A stretch of DNA of 64,000 nucleotides from Candidatus Aegiribacteria sp. MLS_C (GCA_002030045.1 LQBI01000033.1:56240-120239), one strand, 5' to 3'; positions 52,808-61,287 are shown, numbered from the stretch's first letter. The notes: generated by a model not told the origin, from the letters alone. Numbers and translations are program-made.

Positions 52808-52836
52808 TTTACCCGGGGAGCCTTTCTGGTCATACT
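52808..52836 (+). promoter_or_regulatory. Candidate promoter of leuS
   Basis: TTTACC (52808-52813), 17-base spacer, CATACT (52831-52836), 43 bp before the leuS start. The -35 overlaps the distal arm of a 6-bp hairpin (CCGGGT at 52781, ACCCGG at 52811) that could end the upstream gene. No T-box leader was recognised. Confidence 0.3.
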
Positions 52837-52878
52837 ACCGACTCATGCTGAAGGATACCCATCTTTCGGAGGGCTGAT

Positions 52879-55338
52879 TTGGACCGCTACGATTTCGAAA
52901 AGCTGCAGAGAAAATGGAAACCCGTATGGGCTTCCATGGGTCTCTACAGGACCGGCACGGACCCTGACAGGGAGCCTTTCTACTGTCTCGACTACTTCCC
53001 TTATCCATCAGGCGCCGGCCTATCCGTGGGGCATTGCAAGAACTACATCCCGACGGACGTCATCAGCCGGAAGAAGAGAATGGACGGCTACAACGTGCTT
53101 CATCCCATGGGTTGGGACGCCTTCGGACAGCCTGCGGAGGAGTACGCCATAAAGACCGGCACACATCCTTCAGAAGTCACACGGATCAACACGGACACAT
53201 ACAGAAGGCAGATGAAACTGATCGAGACCAGCTACGACTGGGAGAGGGAGATCAATTCCAGCGATCCCGACTACTACAGGTGGACCCAGTACTTCTTCAT
53301 CCTTCTCTTCGACAGGGGGCTGGCCTACCAGAGGGAGAACGACCAGATGTGGTGTCCCAGCTGCAGAATAGTCCTTTCCAACGAGGAGGCTGCAGGCGGG
53401 ATCTGCTGGAGATGCAATGGCCAGGTCACCAGGAAGAAACTGACTCAGTGGTTCTTCAGAATAACGGACTACGCAGACAGGCTTCTGGAAGACCTGGAGG
53501 AACTGGACTGGCCGGAGGGAATAAAGGCCATGCAGCGTAACTGGATCGGGAAATCCACAGGGGCCGAGGTGGATTTCGCGGTGAGGAATCCCGAGACCGG
53601 TGAGGAATACAGGCTCCCCGTCTACACGACCCGCCTGGATACCATCTACGGCGCCACCTTCTGCGTGCTTGCACCGGAACATCCTGATCTGGAGAGGATG
53701 GTCACCTCGAAGCAGCGTGACAGGGTCCTGGAGTACGCCTCCGCCGCGAGATCGAGGAGCGATCTTGAGCGTGCAGCGGCCGCCGAGCGGGAGAAGACAG
53801 GTGTATTCACCGGGTGCTCCGCCGTGAACCCCTTCAACGGGGAGGAGATTCCCCTGTACGTGGCGGACTACGTTCTTGCAGGGTACGGGACCTCGGCCAT
53901 AATGGCCGTTCCCGCCCATGACGAGAGGGACCATGCATTCGCCTCGAAGTACGGCATTCCGATAGTGGAGGTGATAGCTCCCGGAGGCGTTCCTCAGGGG
54001 GTCTCGGAGTCGGCTACGGTGGCCGATGGTCAGCTCCTGAACAGCGGCAGGTTCGACGGGATGGATTCGGCGGAGGCCAGGATCGGAATGGCCCGTTATG
54101 CGGAGGAGATGGGCTTCGGAAGGCCTGACACAAGGTATCGGATTCGGGACTGGCTGGTCTCCAGGCAGCGGTACTGGGGTGCGCCGATTCCCGTAATCCA
54201 CTGTGAGAAATGCGGCGCCGTGCCCGACAGGAACCTTCCTGTACTCCTTCCGGAGATGGAGGACTTCGAGCCTGATGACTCGGGCAGGTCACCACTTGCA
54301 AGGGTGGAGGAATGGGTCAGCACGAGTTGTCCGGTCTGCGGAGGTCCCGCGAGGAGGGACACTGATACGATGGCGGGTTTTGTCTGCTCATCCTGGTACT
54401 TCCTGAGGTTCGCTTCTCCCCGGGAGGATGACCGTCCCTTCGATCCCGAGGCGGTAAGGTACTGGCTGCCGGTGGACCTCTACGTCGGGGGTGCGGAGCA
54501 CGCGGTGATGCACCTCATCTATGCCAGGTTCTGGACCAAGGTTATGTACGATGCGGGCATGCTGGATTTCACCGAACCCTTCGCCGTGCTGAAGAACCAG
54601 GGGATGATACTGGGTGCCGACGGACAGAAGATGTCCAAGTCAAAGGGCAACGTGGTCACTCCCGACGAGATGGTTGAGAAGTACGGGGTGGACGCCCTGA
54701 GGCTGTACATACTCTTCATGGGTCCCTTCGAGGCGGAGCTGGAATGGAGCGAGGAAGGCATCGCGGGTACCTACAGGTTCCTGAAGAGGGTCTGGACGGT
54801 GTTCACCGAAACCGCAGGGGCGGTCACGGGAGCTGAGGATCCCGACCTCATGGCGGAACTCCGTTACCAGACTGCAAGGACCCTCAAGAAGGTGACCGAG
54901 GATATCGACGGTTTCGCCTTCAATACTGCCGTTGCGGCACTGATGGAGTTCGTCAACTTCCTTTCCTCAAGCAGAGAAAGGGCGGGGAAGGCCGGGAGCC
55001 TGTGGAGGGAATCACTTAGAAGACTGCTTGTCATAATGGCGCCCATGACCCCCTTCATGTCCGAGGAACTCTGGCACAGGATGGGATTCGAAGGTGACAC
55101 GGTCTTCCACCAGCCATGGCCTTACTGGGAAGAGGAAGACCTTGTCCTCGACACCGTCGAGGTGGTGGTCCAGGTTAGGGGCAGGATCCGCGGAAGGATG
55201 ACCGTTTCCCCGGAAGCCTCCGAGGACGAGGTGCGCAGGAGGGCCCTGCAGCTGGACAGGATAGTCGAGATCCTGGACGGCGCCGAACCCCGCAGGGTGA
55301 TCGTGGTCCCGGGAAAACTGGTCAACATAATCCCCTGA
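52879..55338 (+). CDS. leuS: Leucyl-tRNA synthetase
   Basis: Class I synthetase charging tRNA-Leu. 819 residues: HIGH-type motif YPSGAGLSVGHCKNY (about 42-56), zinc/editing insertion with the threonine-rich VYTTRLDTIYGATF and the editing motif GYGTSAIMAVPAHDERD, catalytic DWLVSRQRYWGAPIP, CP core, and KMSKS as GQKMSKSKGN (about 584). The C-terminal anticodon and linker domains are complete. The start is TTG 52879 with GGAGGG upstream. It leads a cluster with a small membrane protein, a flavin-type protein, OsmC and a cupin. Confidence 0.97.
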   Translation: MDRYDFEKLQRKWKPVWASMGLYRTGTDPDREPFYCLDYFPYPSGAGLSVGHCKNYIPTDVISRKKRMDGYNVLHPMGWDAFGQPAEEYAIKTGTHPSEVTRINTDTYRRQMKLIETSYDWEREINSSDPDYYRWTQYFFILLFDRGLAYQRENDQMWCPSCRIVLSNEEAAGGICWRCNGQVTRKKLTQWFFRITDYADRLLEDLEELDWPEGIKAMQRNWIGKSTGAEVDFAVRNPETGEEYRLPVYTTRLDTIYGATFCVLAPEHPDLERMVTSKQRDRVLEYASAARSRSDLERAAAAEREKTGVFTGCSAVNPFNGEEIPLYVADYVLAGYGTSAIMAVPAHDERDHAFASKYGIPIVEVIAPGGVPQGVSESATVADGQLLNSGRFDGMDSAEARIGMARYAEEMGFGRPDTRYRIRDWLVSRQRYWGAPIPVIHCEKCGAVPDRNLPVLLPEMEDFEPDDSGRSPLARVEEWVSTSCPVCGGPARRDTDTMAGFVCSSWYFLRFASPREDDRPFDPEAVRYWLPVDLYVGGAEHAVMHLIYARFWTKVMYDAGMLDFTEPFAVLKNQGMILGADGQKMSKSKGNVVTPDEMVEKYGVDALRLYILFMGPFEAELEWSEEGIAGTYRFLKRVWTVFTETAGAVTGAEDPDLMAELRYQTARTLKKVTEDIDGFAFNTAVAALMEFVNFLSSSRERAGKAGSLWRESLRRLLVIMAPMTPFMSEELWHRMGFEGDTVFHQPWPYWEEEDLVLDTVEVVVQVRGRIRGRMTVSPEASEDEVRRRALQLDRIVEILDGAEPRRVIVVPGKLVNIIP

Positions 55339-55352
55339 GAGGATGCCGGAGC

Positions 55353-55538
55353 ATGCTGGATGCTCTCTGGAGGCTTGTTGGAAGGCTTGTTTCGCTGGCG
55401 GGCCGTTTACTCTCCGGCACCATAGGTCTCGTACTCCTGGTCCTCGGAGCGGTACTCTGCCTGACCGTCATCGGAGCCGCCATCGGCATCCCACTGGTTA
55501 TTCTGGGTGTGCTGCTCCTGGTCAGGAGCCTCTTCTGA
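55353..55538 (+). CDS. Small two-helix membrane protein
   Basis: A 61-residue hydrophobic protein. An amphipathic start (MLDALWRLVGRLVSLAGRLL) is followed by two membrane segments (GTIGLVLLVLGAVLCLTVIG and IGIPLVILGVLLLVRSL). It lies 14 bp after leuS with GAGAGGATG upstream, and 19 bp before the next gene. Function unknown; tight spacing and codon pattern support a real gene. Confidence 0.6.
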   Translation: MLDALWRLVGRLVSLAGRLLSGTIGLVLLVLGAVLCLTVIGAAIGIPLVILGVLLLVRSLF

Positions 55539-55557
55539 CGTTGAAGGGGTTCACGAA

Positions 55558-56037
55558 GTGAGAAGAACGGACCTTGCCGTGACCGATCCCCGAATGATGG
55601 AGGCGGTCCTCCGCCGGGGCCTGGTATGCAGGCTGGGACTCCTGAGGGAAGGGCTTCCCTATATCGTTCCCCTGAGCTACGGATACGAGGATGGATGTCT
55701 GTACTTCCACTGCGCCGGGGAGGGTCTGAAGCTTGAATGCATAAGGGAATGCCGCAGGGTATGCTTCCAGGTCGACTGCGGGGTGCGGGTCAGGGAGGCG
55801 GCGGAGGCCTGCGGATGGACCATGGACTATTCCAGCGTAATCGGTTACGGAACGGTCAGCGAGATTGAGGACTGCGAAGAGAAAATGAGGGCGCTCCGAA
55901 TACTGATGGGTCACTACTCGGGAAGGGAGGACTGGGAAATACCCGCCTCGCTGCTTGATACGACCACCGTACTGAAGCTTCCCATCGACAGTATGACGGG
56001 CAAGAGTTCCACAGGCGGACCTGAAGAAGACGAATGA
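55558..56037 (+). CDS. Pyridoxamine 5'-phosphate oxidase-like (NimA-type) flavin-binding protein
   Basis: A 159-residue split-barrel protein. VCRLGLLREGLPYIVPLSYGY, LYFHCAGEGLKLECIRECRRVCFQV and YSSVIGYGTVSEIEDCEEKMRALRIL follow the NimA/5-nitroimidazole-resistance-like pattern; the two-residue step after I-V-P and the FHCA-x-G segment resemble the flavin site. The start GTG 55558 has AAGGGG nine bases upstream; an earlier in-frame ATG lies inside the preceding gene. Its stop overlaps the osmC start. Confidence 0.82.
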   Translation: MRRTDLAVTDPRMMEAVLRRGLVCRLGLLREGLPYIVPLSYGYEDGCLYFHCAGEGLKLECIRECRRVCFQVDCGVRVREAAEACGWTMDYSSVIGYGTVSEIEDCEEKMRALRILMGHYSGREDWEIPASLLDTTTVLKLPIDSMTGKSSTGGPEEDE

Positions 56038-56435
56038 TGGAGATGGATATTACCTTCGGCGGCGGGAAACGCGTGGATGCCATCTTCGACGGCTTTACAG
56101 TAAGGACTGACCAGTCACGGTCAGGCGGAGGGGAGGGTTCTGCTCCGGAACCCTTCGATCTCTTCTTCGCTTCCCTGGGAACCTGCGCCGGCATCTACGT
56201 CCTTTCCTTCTGCCAGCACCACGGCCTTCCCTGGGAGGGCATAAGGCTGGTCCAGAGGACCGAGAGGGAACCCGGCAGCGGAATGTACGAGAAGCTGGAG
56301 ATCGACATAATCGTTCCGAAGAGTTTTCCGGAGAAGTACCACAAGGCGCTGGTCCGGTCGGCGGAGCAGTGTACCGTGAAGAAGCACGTCGCAGTCGGGC
56401 TGCCGGAGTTCCGCGTGGCCGTGAGGACCTGCTGA
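56034..56435 (+). CDS. OsmC/Ohr-family protein
   Basis: A 133-residue OsmC-fold protein: GEGSAPEPFDLFFASLGTCAGIYVLSF has the family's P-x-E/D-L-x-x-x-S-L-x-x-C with the first reactive cysteine (in T-C-A-G). A second cysteine in EQCTVKKHVA lies at the partner position. Such proteins reduce organic peroxides through paired thiols. The Ohr-specific Arg is not clear, so the OsmC/YhfA branch is likely. It overlaps the flavin-type gene by four bases. Confidence 0.88.
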   Translation: MMEMDITFGGGKRVDAIFDGFTVRTDQSRSGGGEGSAPEPFDLFFASLGTCAGIYVLSFCQHHGLPWEGIRLVQRTEREPGSGMYEKLEIDIIVPKSFPEKYHKALVRSAEQCTVKKHVAVGLPEFRVAVRTC

Positions 56436-56449
56436 TCGGAGGAGAAGAA

Positions 56450-56788
56450 ATGCGGGTGATCAGGTACGACGATATTCCCGAGACGAAGGTGGAGAGCGAG
56501 GGAGCGGTGGGTGTGGGCATAAGGGTGCTCATCGGGGAGGAGAACGGAGCGCCGAACTTCATTATGAGGAGATTCTCCGTTCAGCCCGGAGGACGGACCC
56601 CGTTCCACAGCCATTCATGGGAGCACGAGGTGTTCGTGCTTGAGGGCAGGGGAGAGGCGGTCCGGGGGACGGACTCCTATCCCATCGAGAGCGGTTCAGC
56701 GGTACTGGTGGTCCCGAACGAGGAGCACAGCTTCAGGAACACCGGGGACGAACCCCTCGTGTTCCTCTGCATCATCCCCATCGTCTGA
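56450..56788 (+). CDS. Cupin-domain protein
   Basis: A 112-residue single-domain cupin. Motif 1 is FHSHSWEHEVFVLEGRGE (G-x-H-x-H-x-x-x-E-x-x-x-V-L-x-G type) and motif 2 is VVPNEEHSFRNTGDEPL, giving a complete 3-His/1-Glu metal site. The substrate cannot be told. The start 56450 has GGAGGAGAAG upstream. A repeat (copy B) begins two bases after its stop. Confidence 0.9.
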   Translation: MRVIRYDDIPETKVESEGAVGVGIRVLIGEENGAPNFIMRRFSVQPGGRTPFHSHSWEHEVFVLEGRGEAVRGTDSYPIESGSAVLVVPNEEHSFRNTGDEPLVFLCIIPIV

Positions 56789-56790
56789 AA

Positions 56791-56826
56791 TGTCCCATTC
56801 TGGTGCCGGGCCCGGAAAATGGGACA
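56791..56826 (+). repeat. Short form of the palindromic intergenic repeat, copy B
   Basis: Begins TGTCCCATT (56791-56799) and ends AATGGGACA (56818-56826), a perfect 9-bp inverted pair. The centre is CTGGTGCCGGGCCCGGAA. Compared with copies A and C it lacks an internal block of about 20 bp (GGCCGGAAAC-R-TGTTCCGG). It starts two bases after the cupin stop. Confidence 0.8.
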
Positions 56827-56846
56827 TTTCCAGTATTGGGTTGTTC

Positions 56847-56903
56847 GATGTCTCATTTTCCGGACCCGGAACACGTTTCCGGCCGGCACCAATGTGAGAC
56901 ATC
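56847..56903 (-). repeat. Full-length palindromic intergenic repeat, copy C (inverted)
   Basis: 57 bp with perfect 9-bp ends GATGTCTCA (56847-56855) and TGAGACATC (56895-56903). Read on the minus strand the interior is GGTGCCGGCCGGAAAC, G-TGTTCCGGG, TCCGGAAAA, nearly identical to copy A. It is inverted relative to copy B, 20 bp away, so the RNA across both can form a long hairpin between two convergent genes. Its end reaches the stop codon of the hydrolase gene (TGA at 56904-56902). Confidence 0.85.
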
Positions 56904-57990
56904 ATTCGGTCAGGGAGGTTATCCATTCCTGTGCTTCCAGCAGCACAGGCCCGCTGACGGCATGGACGCCTACCCAGCTCCTGAACTCCACGTCCGCTCC
57001 CAGCCCCTGAAGGATCTCCACCGTCTCAAGCCCCGCCTCCACGTCCACCGACTGGTCCATGGTCCCGTTGGCCACGAAGGCGTGGAGCCCCGAAAGGTCA
57101 CCCACCTCCGACATGTCAACGAGTGTAGTGTCCAGCCTTCCGGCAAAGCCGATCAGGCCGGCGAACTCCTCCGGGTAGTACATTCCCGTCGTCCAGGTGA
57201 GCCCGCACCCCTGCGAGAAACCGAACAGGAACACCTCCGACACCGGGTACCGCTGCTTCAGCTCCCGCACCGCGGACATGACGTAGTCGGCGGAGATCCT
57301 GTCCCGGGCCCTGACGTCGAGTGAGTCGTCCCATGGCAGGAACCAGGAGTACCCTGTCATGTTGTTCTCCATGAAGGGGTAGGGGGCCCTTGGGCAGGCG
57401 TATATGAAATCGGGCATGTAGAACCTGTCCCAGAGCCCGATGAAGCTCTCCGGTGAGTCCCCGTAACCGTGGAGCCCTACAACGAGGGGGTACCTGTAGC
57501 AGGGATCGTAGCCATCCGGGAGTTCCACCAGGCACGGGAAGGAGGCCGTTCCCGGGAACAGGAACGGTTCCCCGGAGTACTCCGGGGCTTCTCCGACGGC
57601 AGCCGCTATGTGTTCCATCGCTCCCTGGAAATACGGATCGTTCCTCACACCGTCGAAATCGGGGTCTTCTCGGACGTAGTCGAGGTCGCGATAACCTGCT
57701 ATCACTGCTCTCTGCAGATATAGCGCCGCGAGTTCCGCATCCCCCATGAGAGCGTAGCAGCATGCCAAGTTGTAGATGGAGACCTCGTCGTCGATGTTCC
57801 TCGAGAGAGCGGCCAGGTAGTACCTCACCGCCAGGGGATAGTTGGCGTCTCCGTAGGCTTCCGCCGCCGTTTCCAGGTAAGTGCCGAGGTCGGCATCGAG
57901 GAAGTCCCCGGCAGCGGGGTCCAGGGGATCTATCTCCGCCGGCGTGAGAAGCTGCAGGACTGCCAGGAGAAGATGAACGGGACTCGTCAT
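56902..57990 (-). CDS. Alpha/beta hydrolase (phospholipase/carboxylesterase type) with TPR-like N-terminus
   Basis: A 362-residue protein. A signal-like start (MTSPVHLLLAVLQLL) and a TPR-like helical part (about 35-110: YPLAVRYYLAALSRNIDDEV, YNLACCYALMGDAELAALYL) precede an esterase domain: YPLVVGLHGYGDSPESFIGL, the nucleophile GFSQGCGLTWT (G-x-S-x-G), an Asp near FVANGTMDQSVDV and a His in WVGVHAVSG. Likely periplasmic or membrane-anchored; substrate unknown. The ATG overlaps the upstream gene's TGA. The 3' end abuts repeat copy C. Confidence 0.83.
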   Translation of the reverse strand: MTSPVHLLLAVLQLLTPAEIDPLDPAAGDFLDADLGTYLETAAEAYGDANYPLAVRYYLAALSRNIDDEVSIYNLACCYALMGDAELAALYLQRAVIAGYRDLDYVREDPDFDGVRNDPYFQGAMEHIAAAVGEAPEYSGEPFLFPGTASFPCLVELPDGYDPCYRYPLVVGLHGYGDSPESFIGLWDRFYMPDFIYACPRAPYPFMENNMTGYSWFLPWDDSLDVRARDRISADYVMSAVRELKQRYPVSEVFLFGFSQGCGLTWTTGMYYPEEFAGLIGFAGRLDTTLVDMSEVGDLSGLHAFVANGTMDQSVDVEAGLETVEILQGLGADVEFRSWVGVHAVSGPVLLEAQEWITSLTE

Positions 57991-59135
57991 GGTCCCTCTT
58001 CAAGCTCGAAGACGAATACCTTGGGATAGTCCAGGGGGTCCCTGTCGCAGGCGAGGTATCCGCCGGCATCTATCATGAAATCAGGCCTGGTGACCGGCGT
58101 GAAAGGAACGTCGGTCACCGCATGGAACAGCAGTTCCCCGGAATAGTCGTAGACCCTGAACAGGGGGGAGTCGCCGTTGCCCATCTCCACCCATATCCTG
58201 CTCTCCCCGTCCACCCCGATGGAGGATACCACGTTCCTATAGGGGTAGACATCCTCGACCCTGTCCACGCTGGAAACGGCCTCACCGTCGGATATCTGGA
58301 TGGAGAGGGAGAGAGAGCCAGCATCGATCTCCGCCTGCGTGAGAGGGGTCCTCTCGCACGGTTCGACCATGCTGAGGAACTCCTCCCCGCCAGGACCGAA
58401 GCCGCTTACCGAGAACAGCGTGTCGGATACCTCAGCGATGAAGACGCTTCCGTCGGGACCGACCGCGAAGTCCAGTTCGGGACCTCTCTGCAGGGTGGCC
58501 TGCCCCTCATCCATGCTGATGTTCAGGTCCATGGGCAGGCTGAAGTAGGTCCGGTCAGCCTCGGCGGAATCCGACCAACTGCTGACCTCGAGAGTTGCAT
58601 CCATCTGTCCTTCCGTCATCGCCATGGCCATGGACTCCCCGATGAAGGTCCCGTCGGGACCTCCCTCGATGTTCATGGGAGGGGTCGGGAAGAAATCCCG
58701 CATGGCCCCTGCGTAGACCCCCTCGGAATCGAAGAAGGATATGCTCCCCGCTATTGCGTCAGCGACAGCGTACCCGCCGTCGGACATCAGGGCGAAGTTG
58801 ATGGGGAGCATGAACTCCCCGGGACCGGGACCCGAAGCCCCGATGTTCCTTATGAAGAGACCCTCCGGTGAATAGACCGATAGGCAGGAACGCTGGACAT
58901 CCAGCACCACTATCTCTCCGCCGCCGTTGTGGCCGGCCTCCATGAGCATGCCGAACACGTAGGCGCTGTCGCCCATCTCCACGCCTATGGTATCGATCAG
59001 TGCCAGGACCAGCGTATCCGCATCCGCCGGGGAGGAAGGCTCCGTCCCTTCTTCCCGCTGCTCCCCTCCGCCGCAGGCCATGCCCGCCAGCAGGACGACC
59101 ACGGAGATGGATGCTGCCGAATTACTGAATCTCAT
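57987..59135 (-). CDS. Six-bladed beta-propeller (NHL-like) lipoprotein
   Basis: A 382-residue protein with a lipoprotein signal (ISVVVLLAGMACGGG). The body has propeller-like repeats: EIVVLDVQRSCLSVYSPEGLFIRNIG, GGYAVADAIAGSISFFDSEGVY, DGSVFIAEVSDTLFSVSGFG and DGESRIWVEMGNGDSPLFRVYDYSGELLFH. This matches the six-bladed propeller (6-bladed NHL-type) proteins common in FCB bacteria. The start ATG 59135 has GAGGGGG upstream. It is coupled to the hydrolase (ATGA overlap), 10 bp after the preceding gene. Confidence 0.78.
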   Translation of the reverse strand: MRFSNSAASISVVVLLAGMACGGGEQREEGTEPSSPADADTLVLALIDTIGVEMGDSAYVFGMLMEAGHNGGGEIVVLDVQRSCLSVYSPEGLFIRNIGASGPGPGEFMLPINFALMSDGGYAVADAIAGSISFFDSEGVYAGAMRDFFPTPPMNIEGGPDGTFIGESMAMAMTEGQMDATLEVSSWSDSAEADRTYFSLPMDLNISMDEGQATLQRGPELDFAVGPDGSVFIAEVSDTLFSVSGFGPGGEEFLSMVEPCERTPLTQAEIDAGSLSLSIQISDGEAVSSVDRVEDVYPYRNVVSSIGVDGESRIWVEMGNGDSPLFRVYDYSGELLFHAVTDVPFTPVTRPDFMIDAGGYLACDRDPLDYPKVFVFELEEGP

Positions 59136-59145
59136 TATTACCCCC

Positions 59146-59670
59146 TCAGTCGGATCCCCCGTCATGGGGACGCGGGTAGACTTCCTCGATATCCTCGAAG
59201 GCTTCCCTGCCAATGAGGAATTCATAATCCAGGAAACTCTCCGGTGTCTCGCAGTTGCCGCCCGGTCTCCAGTCGGGCCCCGGGGGCGGGTACCAGTGGA
59301 CTTCCCCTCCGCTGCCGACGCCCCTGGCGATGAGCACGAAAGGAGTGCCTCCGTCCTCTACCCCGACCCGGAAGGTGCCGTACTCACGGCCCTGGATGTC
59401 GGCCCTCCAGAGCCCGTCCAGGAGGTAACCTGCAAGGGGGGCCTCGATCCTCATGATGGAACAGAAGAGGATATCCTCTCCGCCGGCTTCCTCCAGTTCT
59501 TCCAGGGCTGCGGCCAGGGCCTCCTCCAGTGCCGTGTCCCCGAGCTGCACAGCCAGAAGGACGACCTCCTCTCCCGGGTACAGGTAGTCGTCGAAGGGTA
59601 TCGGCTGGCCGTCATACTCCGCAGCGGCAATCGGGACCATGATCAGCGCCAGGATGAATGCATAACTCAT
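59146..59670 (-). CDS. Secreted protein of unknown function
   Basis: A 174-residue protein with a signal peptide (MSYAFILALIMVPIAAAEYD). The rest shows an acidic helix (TALEEALAAALEELEEAGGED) and strands (EYGTFRVGVEDGGTPFVLIARG), with no recognised family. Two cysteines are far apart. The start at 59670 is chosen because GGAGG lies five bases upstream; an ATG four codons earlier overlaps that site. First gene of the group with the propeller lipoprotein and hydrolase. Confidence 0.6.
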   Translation of the reverse strand: MSYAFILALIMVPIAAAEYDGQPIPFDDYLYPGEEVVLLAVQLGDTALEEALAAALEELEEAGGEDILFCSIMRIEAPLAGYLLDGLWRADIQGREYGTFRVGVEDGGTPFVLIARGVGSGGEVHWYPPPGPDWRPGGNCETPESFLDYEFLIGREAFEDIEEVYPRPHDGGSD

Positions 59671-59796
59671 ATAGACCTCCATTCGACCGGCGATGTCCCG
59701 GCGGTGACAGACTGCGTGTCCTTCTCATGACCGCATACCGATAGTATAGACCGCCAAGGAAGGTTTCCGTTACGGGAGATGCACAAACTCAGGAGG

Positions 59797-61068
59797 TCAG
59801 CTGTCCCCTGATCCGCCCTCCTCCACGGTAGGTTCGCCGAGTTCCTGAACCCTGCGGAGACCCGGGAACAGTTTCAGCCATGCGGCAACCACCAGCAGGG
59901 TACCTGTGCCTCCGCTGACCACCGAGACTATCGGGTTCCATAGATGGGCCACCAGTCCCGACTCGAAACCTCCAAGCTCGTTGGAGGAACCTATGAAAAT
60001 GAAGTTCACCGCGGACACCCTCCCCCGCATGTGGTTCGGCGTCCTGAGCTGTACCAGCGTATGTCTTATTACCACGCTGATGTTGTCGAAGAAACCGGTG
60101 AGGAAGAGCATGGCCCAGGAGAGCCAGAAACTCCTTGAAAGCCCGAAGACTATCGTGGCCAAGCCGAAGGCGGCCACCGAGGAGAACAGCGACCTGCCGG
60201 CCCTGCGGAGGGGAGGCCTGTGCGCGAGGATGAGAGCCATGGCGATGGAACCGGCCGCAGGCGCAGCCCTGAGCCAGCCCAGCACCTCTTCTGGCGATAG
60301 ACCGAAGGGGGGAGAGGTGATGATGTCCCTGGCGAATACCGGCAGCAGGTACACGGCCCCGCCCAGGAACACGGCGAAGAGATCGAGCGATATGCTTCCC
60401 AGGATCAGCTTCCTGTCCCACACGAACCTGATCCCCTCCATCACCTGCCTGAACATCCGGCCCCTGGTACTCCTGGAAGCATCCGGGATGGTCATCCTGG
60501 AGAGCAGGGTTATGTACACGGTGGTGGTAGCGGCGCTGAACATGTATGCCAGGGGAATGCTGCGGGTAATTATGAAACCGCCCACCATGGGACCGACAAC
60601 CGCCGAGAGCTGGTTCAGAGTCGACCGCCATTTCACGGCTCCCTCGAACTGGTTCTCCGGGACAACCAGGGGAAGCAGGGCCGTACTTGCGGGAGTGGCT
60701 ATCCTGTGGAAGGTGGCGTCCAGGAAGAGCAGGACATACATCCACTCTATGGAGCCTTTCGTGTAGCTGAAGAGCGCCAGTGCGAGGGATGTGAGGGTCG
60801 TTCCCACGAGCCCGGAGACCATGACGCTGCGCCGGTCGAAGACGTCGGCCAGGTAACCCGCCGGAAGCGTGAACAGCAGCATGGGTATCGCCTGGGTGAG
60901 ACCGATGAGCCCCAGCATGATCGCCTGGTCCGTCCGCTGGTACATCTCCCACCCGATGGCCAGACTCTGGGCCGCAGTCCCGATGTGGACCAGCGTTCCG
61001 CCCAGGATGAGGCTTCTGAAGGCCCTTATCCTGAACACGCCGTAAGGACTGTGACCTGAAGGGCTCAC
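59797..61068 (-). CDS. MFS transporter (MFS_3 / EntS-like)
   Basis: A 423-residue, 12-helix transporter. FRSLILGGTLVHIGTAAQSLAIGWEMY is the family opening, TLPAGYLADVFDRRSVMV is the loop 2-3 motif (G-x-L-A-D-x-x-D-R-R), and NQFEGAVKWRSTLNQLSAVVGPMVGG is typical of the MFS_3 group. Relatives export siderophores or drugs. The start GTG 61068 gives a short cytoplasmic N-terminus; no strong ribosome-binding site is present (CGGGGACGG nearby). Substrate unknown. Confidence 0.88.
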   Translation of the reverse strand: MSPSGHSPYGVFRIRAFRSLILGGTLVHIGTAAQSLAIGWEMYQRTDQAIMLGLIGLTQAIPMLLFTLPAGYLADVFDRRSVMVSGLVGTTLTSLALALFSYTKGSIEWMYVLLFLDATFHRIATPASTALLPLVVPENQFEGAVKWRSTLNQLSAVVGPMVGGFIITRSIPLAYMFSAATTTVYITLLSRMTIPDASRSTRGRMFRQVMEGIRFVWDRKLILGSISLDLFAVFLGGAVYLLPVFARDIITSPPFGLSPEEVLGWLRAAPAAGSIAMALILAHRPPLRRAGRSLFSSVAAFGLATIVFGLSRSFWLSWAMLFLTGFFDNISVVIRHTLVQLRTPNHMRGRVSAVNFIFIGSSNELGGFESGLVAHLWNPIVSVVSGGTGTLLVVAAWLKLFPGLRRVQELGEPTVEEGGSGDS

Positions 61069-61215
61069 GGTTCCGTCCCCGCCGTTCCGGTCGGGACTTC
61101 ACCGTCCTCGGGACGACGGCGGATCATGTACTCCCAATCTTCGGTTCGTGCGAACTCCGCAAACATTATCCATCGGACCCGAAAGGGAAAGCCCGGTGCC
61201 GCTCGAGAGCCGGGT

Positions 61216-61243
61216 TTGACAGCGGCCGGGGAATCCGTATCAT
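61216..61243 (+). promoter_or_regulatory. Sigma-70 promoter of the BNR-repeat gene
   Basis: TTGACA (61216-61221, consensus), 16-base spacer, TATCAT (61238-61243). It gives a leader of about 38 nt before the ATG at 61288. The best-matching promoter in the window. Confidence 0.65.
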
Positions 61244-61287
61244 AGAAACGAGAGACGCTTTTCACAGGTACGATTACGGAGGATGAG

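Noticed and set aside
52778-52878. T-box leader upstream of leuS
   Set aside because: Only about 100 bp are available and neither the T-box sequence nor a specifier loop is visible.
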